Shown: positions 60,943 through 64,000 of the stretch, piece by piece | Numbering within the stretch: the stretch's first letter is position 1 | Layout of the letters: each line of letters begins with the position of its first letter | Program-made: the position numbers and the translations under genes | Source: AC-32 sp963788215 | Lineage (GTDB): Bacteria; Actinomycetota; Thermoleophilia; Gaiellales; Gaiellaceae | Assembly (NCBI GenBank): GCA_963788215.1 | Contig: CAWBFX010000010.1 | Coordinates: forward strand, 124,001-188,000 | Direction: 5' to 3' | DNA length: 64,000 nt | Notes under the pieces: generated by a model | Told to the model about the DNA's origin: nothing | Databases searched by the model: none | The model's input: only the letters and a program-made list of their open reading frames with translations

Positions 60943-60983
60943 GGAAGGAGGCCCGCCGCCTGCCCGGGCCTCCTTCCTTTTTT
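60943..60983 (+). terminator. Rho-independent terminator of the second htrA gene
   Basis: GGAAGGAGGCCCG (60943-60955) pairs perfectly with CGGGCCTCCTTCC (60965-60977), a 13-bp stem with a nine-base loop, followed directly by six T (60978-60983). It ends two bases before the stop codon of the convergent oxidoreductase gene. Confidence 0.95.
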
Positions 60984-60985
60984 CT

Positions 60986-62347
60986 CTAAGCCCTTTCGGC
61001 GGCGGCCTTCACGCCTTCCCCGTACGTCGGGTAGACGTGGTGCATACCGGCGAGGTCCTCGACGGTCGCTCCGAGCTTGAGCGCGAGCGCCAGCCCCTGG
61101 ACGACGTCTCCTCCGTTCCGCGAGACGACGTGCAGCCCGAGCACGCGGCGGGTTCCGCGGTCGAAGACGATCTTGAAGAGGCCGTGCTTCGCCTCGATGT
61201 ACGAGAAGCGCTTGACGTGGTCGTTTCGCGCGACGCCGACGTCGTGCCCCGCCTCGCGAGCCTGTTCCTCGGTGAGGCCGACGCCGGCCAGCTCCGGGTC
61301 GGTGAAGATCGAGGTCGGCAGGAACGAGTAGTCGGCAGCCGGCCCGTCGGTCGCCGAACATGTCCGCGACCGCGATGCGCGCCTGGTACTGGGCGACGGG
61401 AGTCAGCTGGGCGACCGCGTTGACGTCCCCGCGGCCCAGATCCCGGCCACCGAGGTGCGCAGGCGCTCGTCCACGACGATCCCCGTCCTGGTCGTCTCGA
61501 GGCCGAGCTTCTCGGCGTTGAGGCCTTCGAGGTTCGGCACGCGGCCGGACGCGAGCAGGATCCGCTCGACGCGCAGGTCGAAAGCGGCTGAGCCGTCGCG
61601 CGGCGCGACCGTGACCGCGATCTCGTCGCCTTCCCTCGCCGCGCGCTGCACGAAGACGGAGGTGGCGATCTCGATGCCCTCCTCGCGGAGCGCCGCGGCC
61701 AGCGTGGCCGAGGCTTCCGCGTCGGAGGCGGGCGCGATCCGGTCCAGCGCGTCGACGATCGTGACCTTTGCGCCGAAGCGCGAGAACGCCTGCCCGAACT
61801 CGAGGCCGACCGCGCCCGCGCCGACCACGAGCAGCGATCGCGGAACCTCGGTCAGCTCGAGCGCCGAGATGTGGTCCAGCCACCCGGCCTCCTCGATCCC
61901 GTCGATGGGAGGTATTGCGGTCCGCGAGCCGGTCGCGATCAGGATCCGCTCGGCCTGAAGCTCGCGCTGGCCGACGCGGACGGTTCCCGTGTCCACGAGC
62001 TCCGCCTCGCCGGTGATCGGCGTCAGCCCCTGCGCCTCGAGGCCGGCGACCCACTGCGGTTGCGGCCGCTTCAGCGAGTCCTTCCAGTCGCGCACGCGGC
62101 CGAGGTCCACCCGCACCGGCCCCGCGTCCACGCCGATCCGCTTTCCGAGCGCATCGATGTCGTGCGCGAGCTCGGCCGCGACGAGGTAGGCCTTCGTCGG
62201 CGCGCAGGCGACGTTGGGGCAGCTGCCGCCCCAGCGCTCACGCTCGATCAGCGCGACGTTCGCGTCGTGCTCGCGGGCGGCCTTGCCCGCGGCGTCCCGG
62301 GCGGCGGAGCCGCCGCCGATGACGATCAGGTCGAAGCGCTCGCTCAT
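60986..62347 (-). CDS. Pyridine nucleotide-disulfide oxidoreductase (dihydrolipoamide dehydrogenase/mercuric reductase-like), frameshifted as sequenced
   Basis: From ATG 62347, after AAAGGAGAG, the first frame gives an FAD-binding start (DLIVIGGGSAARDAA), the redox pair Cys43/Cys48 (GGSCPNVACAPTK) and the NAD domain (LLVVGAGAVGLEFGQAFSRFG). The frame breaks at a C4 run (61427-61430, one base short) and again near 61339-61341 (one base extra). The rest continues as GDVNAVAQLTPVAQYQARIA and YSFLPTSIFTDPELAGVGL, ending HHVYPTYGEGVKAAAERA. The corrected length is about 453 residues. The C-terminal HH...E is the dimer-partner acid/base. The substrate disulfide is unknown. Confidence 0.88.
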
Positions 62348-62389
62348 GGGTGGTCGTCTCTCCTTTCGGGCCTCCGTTACAGTCGCCAC

Positions 62390-63025
62390 GTGGTCGAGAC
62401 CGCGGGCGAGGAGCAGCTGGTCGCTGCGCTGCGGGCGGGTGACGAGGAGGCGTTTCGTGCGCTCGTCCGCGAGTATCACCCGTCGCTCGTGCGGGTGGCG
62501 CGGATCTACGTGCCCACGCAGGCAGCCGCCGAAGACGTCGCGGCCGAGACCTGGCTCGGAGTGCTCAAGGGCCTCGACCGGTTCGAGGGCCGATCGTCGC
62601 TTCGCACGTGGATCTTCCGGATCCTGACCAACATCGCCAAGACCCGCGCCGTGCGCGACGGTCGCACGCTGCCGTTCTCCGCGCTTCAGGAGCCCGGCCG
62701 CGTGCCCGAGCCCGCAGTGGATGCGGATCGTTTCCTCGACCCGGAGCATCCGCGCTGGCCGGGGCACTGGGCAGTCAAGCCGGCGCCCTGGCCGGAGGAC
62801 GCGCTCGAGGCAGCCGAGACGCGCCGCGTGATCGCGGATGCCATCGAGGCGCTCCCGGCGACGCAGCGGACGGTCATCTCGCTCCGCGACGTCGAAGGCT
62901 GGTCGAGCGACGAGGTCCGTAACGCACTCGACCTGAGCGAGACCAATCAACGAGTGCTACTGCACCGCGCCCGCTCGAAGGTACGAGCGGCGCTCGAGGA
63001 GTATCTGAGCGAGGACGGCACGTGA
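62390..63025 (+). CDS. ECF-family RNA polymerase sigma factor
   Basis: From GTG 62390 the product is 211 residues with sigma region 2 (EAFRALVREYHPSLVRVARIYV, AAEDVAAETWLGVLKGLDRF, SSLRTWIFRILTNIAKTRAV) and region 4 (LPATQRTVISLRDVEGWSSDEV, LDLSETNQRVLLHRARSKVR). The linker between the regions is long and Pro-rich. Its stop overlaps the anti-sigma gene start (GTGA). It diverges from the oxidoreductase gene across 42 bases. Confidence 0.93.
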   Translation: MVETAGEEQLVAALRAGDEEAFRALVREYHPSLVRVARIYVPTQAAAEDVAAETWLGVLKGLDRFEGRSSLRTWIFRILTNIAKTRAVRDGRTLPFSALQEPGRVPEPAVDADRFLDPEHPRWPGHWAVKPAPWPEDALEAAETRRVIADAIEALPATQRTVISLRDVEGWSSDEVRNALDLSETNQRVLLHRARSKVRAALEEYLSEDGT

Positions 63026-63273
63026 GCCAACAAGTCGAACAACTGAGCTGCCAGGAATTCGTCGAGCTCGTCACCGATTACCTCGAGGGCGCGCTCCCCG
63101 AGGAGGAGCGTCTGCGCTTCGAGGAGCACATCTCCCGCTGTGACGGCTGTACGGCCTACCTGGAGCAGATTCGCCAGACGGTCACGGTCGCCGGCCGGCT
63201 CACCGAGGACGCGCTCTCCCCGGACGCCGAGCGCGCGCTGCTGGGCGCATTTCGCGGCTGGCATAGCGGCTGA
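63022..63273 (+). CDS. Zinc-finger anti-sigma factor (zf-HC2)
   Basis: The 83-residue protein has the ZAS motif H-x3-C-x2-C in EEHISRCDGCTAYL, preceded by CQEFVELVTDYLEGALP. It has no transmembrane segment, so it acts in the cytoplasm. The coupled sigma factor gene shows its target. Zinc/thiol release on oxidation is the usual trigger in this class. Confidence 0.9.
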   Translation: MSQQVEQLSCQEFVELVTDYLEGALPEEERLRFEEHISRCDGCTAYLEQIRQTVTVAGRLTEDALSPDAERALLGAFRGWHSG

Positions 63274-63323
63274 TCCCTCGTTTGCGGGCAGGAGACCCGC
63301 TTCGTACGGCCGAACCTCTTGGA

Positions 63324-63791
63324 GTGCGCCGCCGCTCGTACGACGTCGTCATCGCGCTGCTCGTGGTCGCGAACATGGCCTTCGCGGCCTACGCCGCCCT
63401 GCTCTGGACCGGGCATCTCGGCGACGACGCCGTCTCGCAGGCGTCTGCCTCGCCGCCCGCGCCGGCGCCGGTCGCACCACCACCGCCACCGGCGCCGCCT
63501 CCTCCGGCTCCGCCGCCTGTCGTGAAGCCCGTCGCAAGCCACGCGGTCGCCGTCAAGCGGCTCGTGCTCGTGACGATCACGGCCAGCCGCGGCAGCTGCT
63601 GGATGTCCGCCCACCGTGCGTCGGCGGCGGGGCCGCTGCTCGCCGAGAGGACGCTCCTCGAGGGCGACAGCGTTTCCCTGCGCGCCCGGCGGATCTGGCT
63701 CGAGCTCGGCGCTGCCGGCAACGTGGACGTCTCGGTCAACGGCCGGCCCCGGACCGTCTCGTCCGGGACGACCGAGCTCGTCCTCGGCTGA
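63324..63791 (+). CDS. Membrane-anchored protein with Pro-rich linker and DUF4115/RodZ-C-like domain
   Basis: From GTG 63324 the product is about 155 residues: an N-terminal transmembrane helix (VVIALLVVANMAFAAYAALLW), an Ala/Pro-rich linker, and a C-terminal beta domain (LVLVTITASRGSCWMSAHRA, LLEGDSVSLRARRIWLELG, VNGRPRTVSSGTTELVLG) like the DUF4115 C-terminus of RodZ. TTG 63282 is an earlier alternative start. It follows the sigma/anti-sigma pair by 50 bases and may belong to its regulon. Confidence 0.68.
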   Translation: MRRRSYDVVIALLVVANMAFAAYAALLWTGHLGDDAVSQASASPPAPAPVAPPPPPAPPPPAPPPVVKPVASHAVAVKRLVLVTITASRGSCWMSAHRASAAGPLLAERTLLEGDSVSLRARRIWLELGAAGNVDVSVNGRPRTVSSGTTELVLG

Positions 63792-63839
63792 CCGTATCCA
63801 TTTGAGCTCGTAGCGCGTTTCCTTCCCGGAGGTGCCTCC

Positions 63840-64000
63840 ATGCGGCAACGCTTGCTTCTGTTCGCGCTGACCGGTCTCGCCGGTCTGGCAGCGGGAATCG
63901 CCTACGACAACCCAGCGCGCGGCGACCTGATCTCGTCGCTGACGCTGCCCACGATCACGGTGCCGACCACGGTTCCGCCGCTCCCTCCGCCGCCGCCGCT
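63840..64000 (+). CDS. Exported Pro-rich protein, N-terminal fragment (runs off the window)
   Basis: An ATG at 63840 follows a GGAGG ribosome site. The visible 53 residues are a signal peptide or anchor (LLLFALTGLAGLAAGIAYDN) and the start of a Thr/Pro-rich linker (LPTITVPTTVPPLPPPPP). The rest lies beyond the window. The plan is the same as the preceding gene. Confidence 0.6.
   Translation, partial: MRQRLLLFALTGLAGLAAGIAYDNPARGDLISSLTLPTITVPTTVPPLPPPPP

Overview
The window is about 70% G+C, uses many GTG starts and four-base ATGA/GTGA gene overlaps, and carries an F420-type LLM oxidoreductase, a DUF2795 protein, an MprAB-like two-component system and a bcc/caa3 respiratory chain. Together these point to a high-G+C actinobacterium; Thermoleophilia (Gaiellales/Solirubrobacterales-like) is my best guess, by inference only. 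I see no transposase, phage gene or CRISPR array. No gene-free stretch exceeds about 180 bases.

Layout. 0-14 kb: a cell-surface glycan locus (ATP-grasp enzyme, beta-helix protein, FemAB/GNAT-like protein, polysaccharide deacetylase, O-antigen-ligase-like protein, Wzz/BY-kinase-like protein, flippase, two GT4 glycosyltransferases). Embedded in it are a SigB/SigF-type sigma factor, a membrane-anchored HicB-like protein and two secreted orphan proteins. 14-23 kb: a nitroreductase, two secreted beta-propeller proteins (one ending in a PASTA domain), tRNA-Arg(CCT), a YihY/BrkB membrane protein and a large SGNH-hydrolase with an array of ASH-like domains. 23-28.5 kb: an envelope-stress module, htrA diverging from an mprAB-like two-component pair, then an MFS transporter and a His-rich exported protein. 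Four-fold 11-bp direct repeats lie in front of htrA/mprAB and of the His-rich gene. 28.6-35 kb: XdhC-like protein, DMT transporter, class III aminotransferase, ABC-2 exporter, SixA phosphatase, PhzF.

35-38 kb: a TPP riboswitch heads an operon of a CytX-like NCS1 permease, a PfkB kinase and a BNR-like protein. 38-46 kb: one tightly overlapping respiratory operon (cytochrome c oxidase subunits II, I and III, a diheme cytochrome c, Rieske protein and cytochrome b). 46-52 kb: LLM oxidoreductase, DUF2795, and a three-subunit formate dehydrogenase whose catalytic subunit is read through an in-frame UGA as selenocysteine, with a SECIS hairpin 11 nt downstream. 52-59 kb: S9 peptidase, a split Co-type nitrile hydratase (gene order like thiocyanate hydrolase), a cupredoxin-like protein and a DUF1501/DUF1800 pair. 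59-64 kb: DUF1385 protein, a membrane microprotein, a second htrA, a strong intrinsic terminator, a pyridine-nucleotide-disulfide oxidoreductase, an ECF sigma/anti-sigma pair and two Pro-rich exported proteins.

Five otherwise intact genes carry six apparent single-base indels, mostly in short C/G runs. One is shown directly by comparison with an otherwise identical internal repeat. I think residual assembly errors are the most likely cause, so these genes are annotated as whole, frameshifted CDSs.
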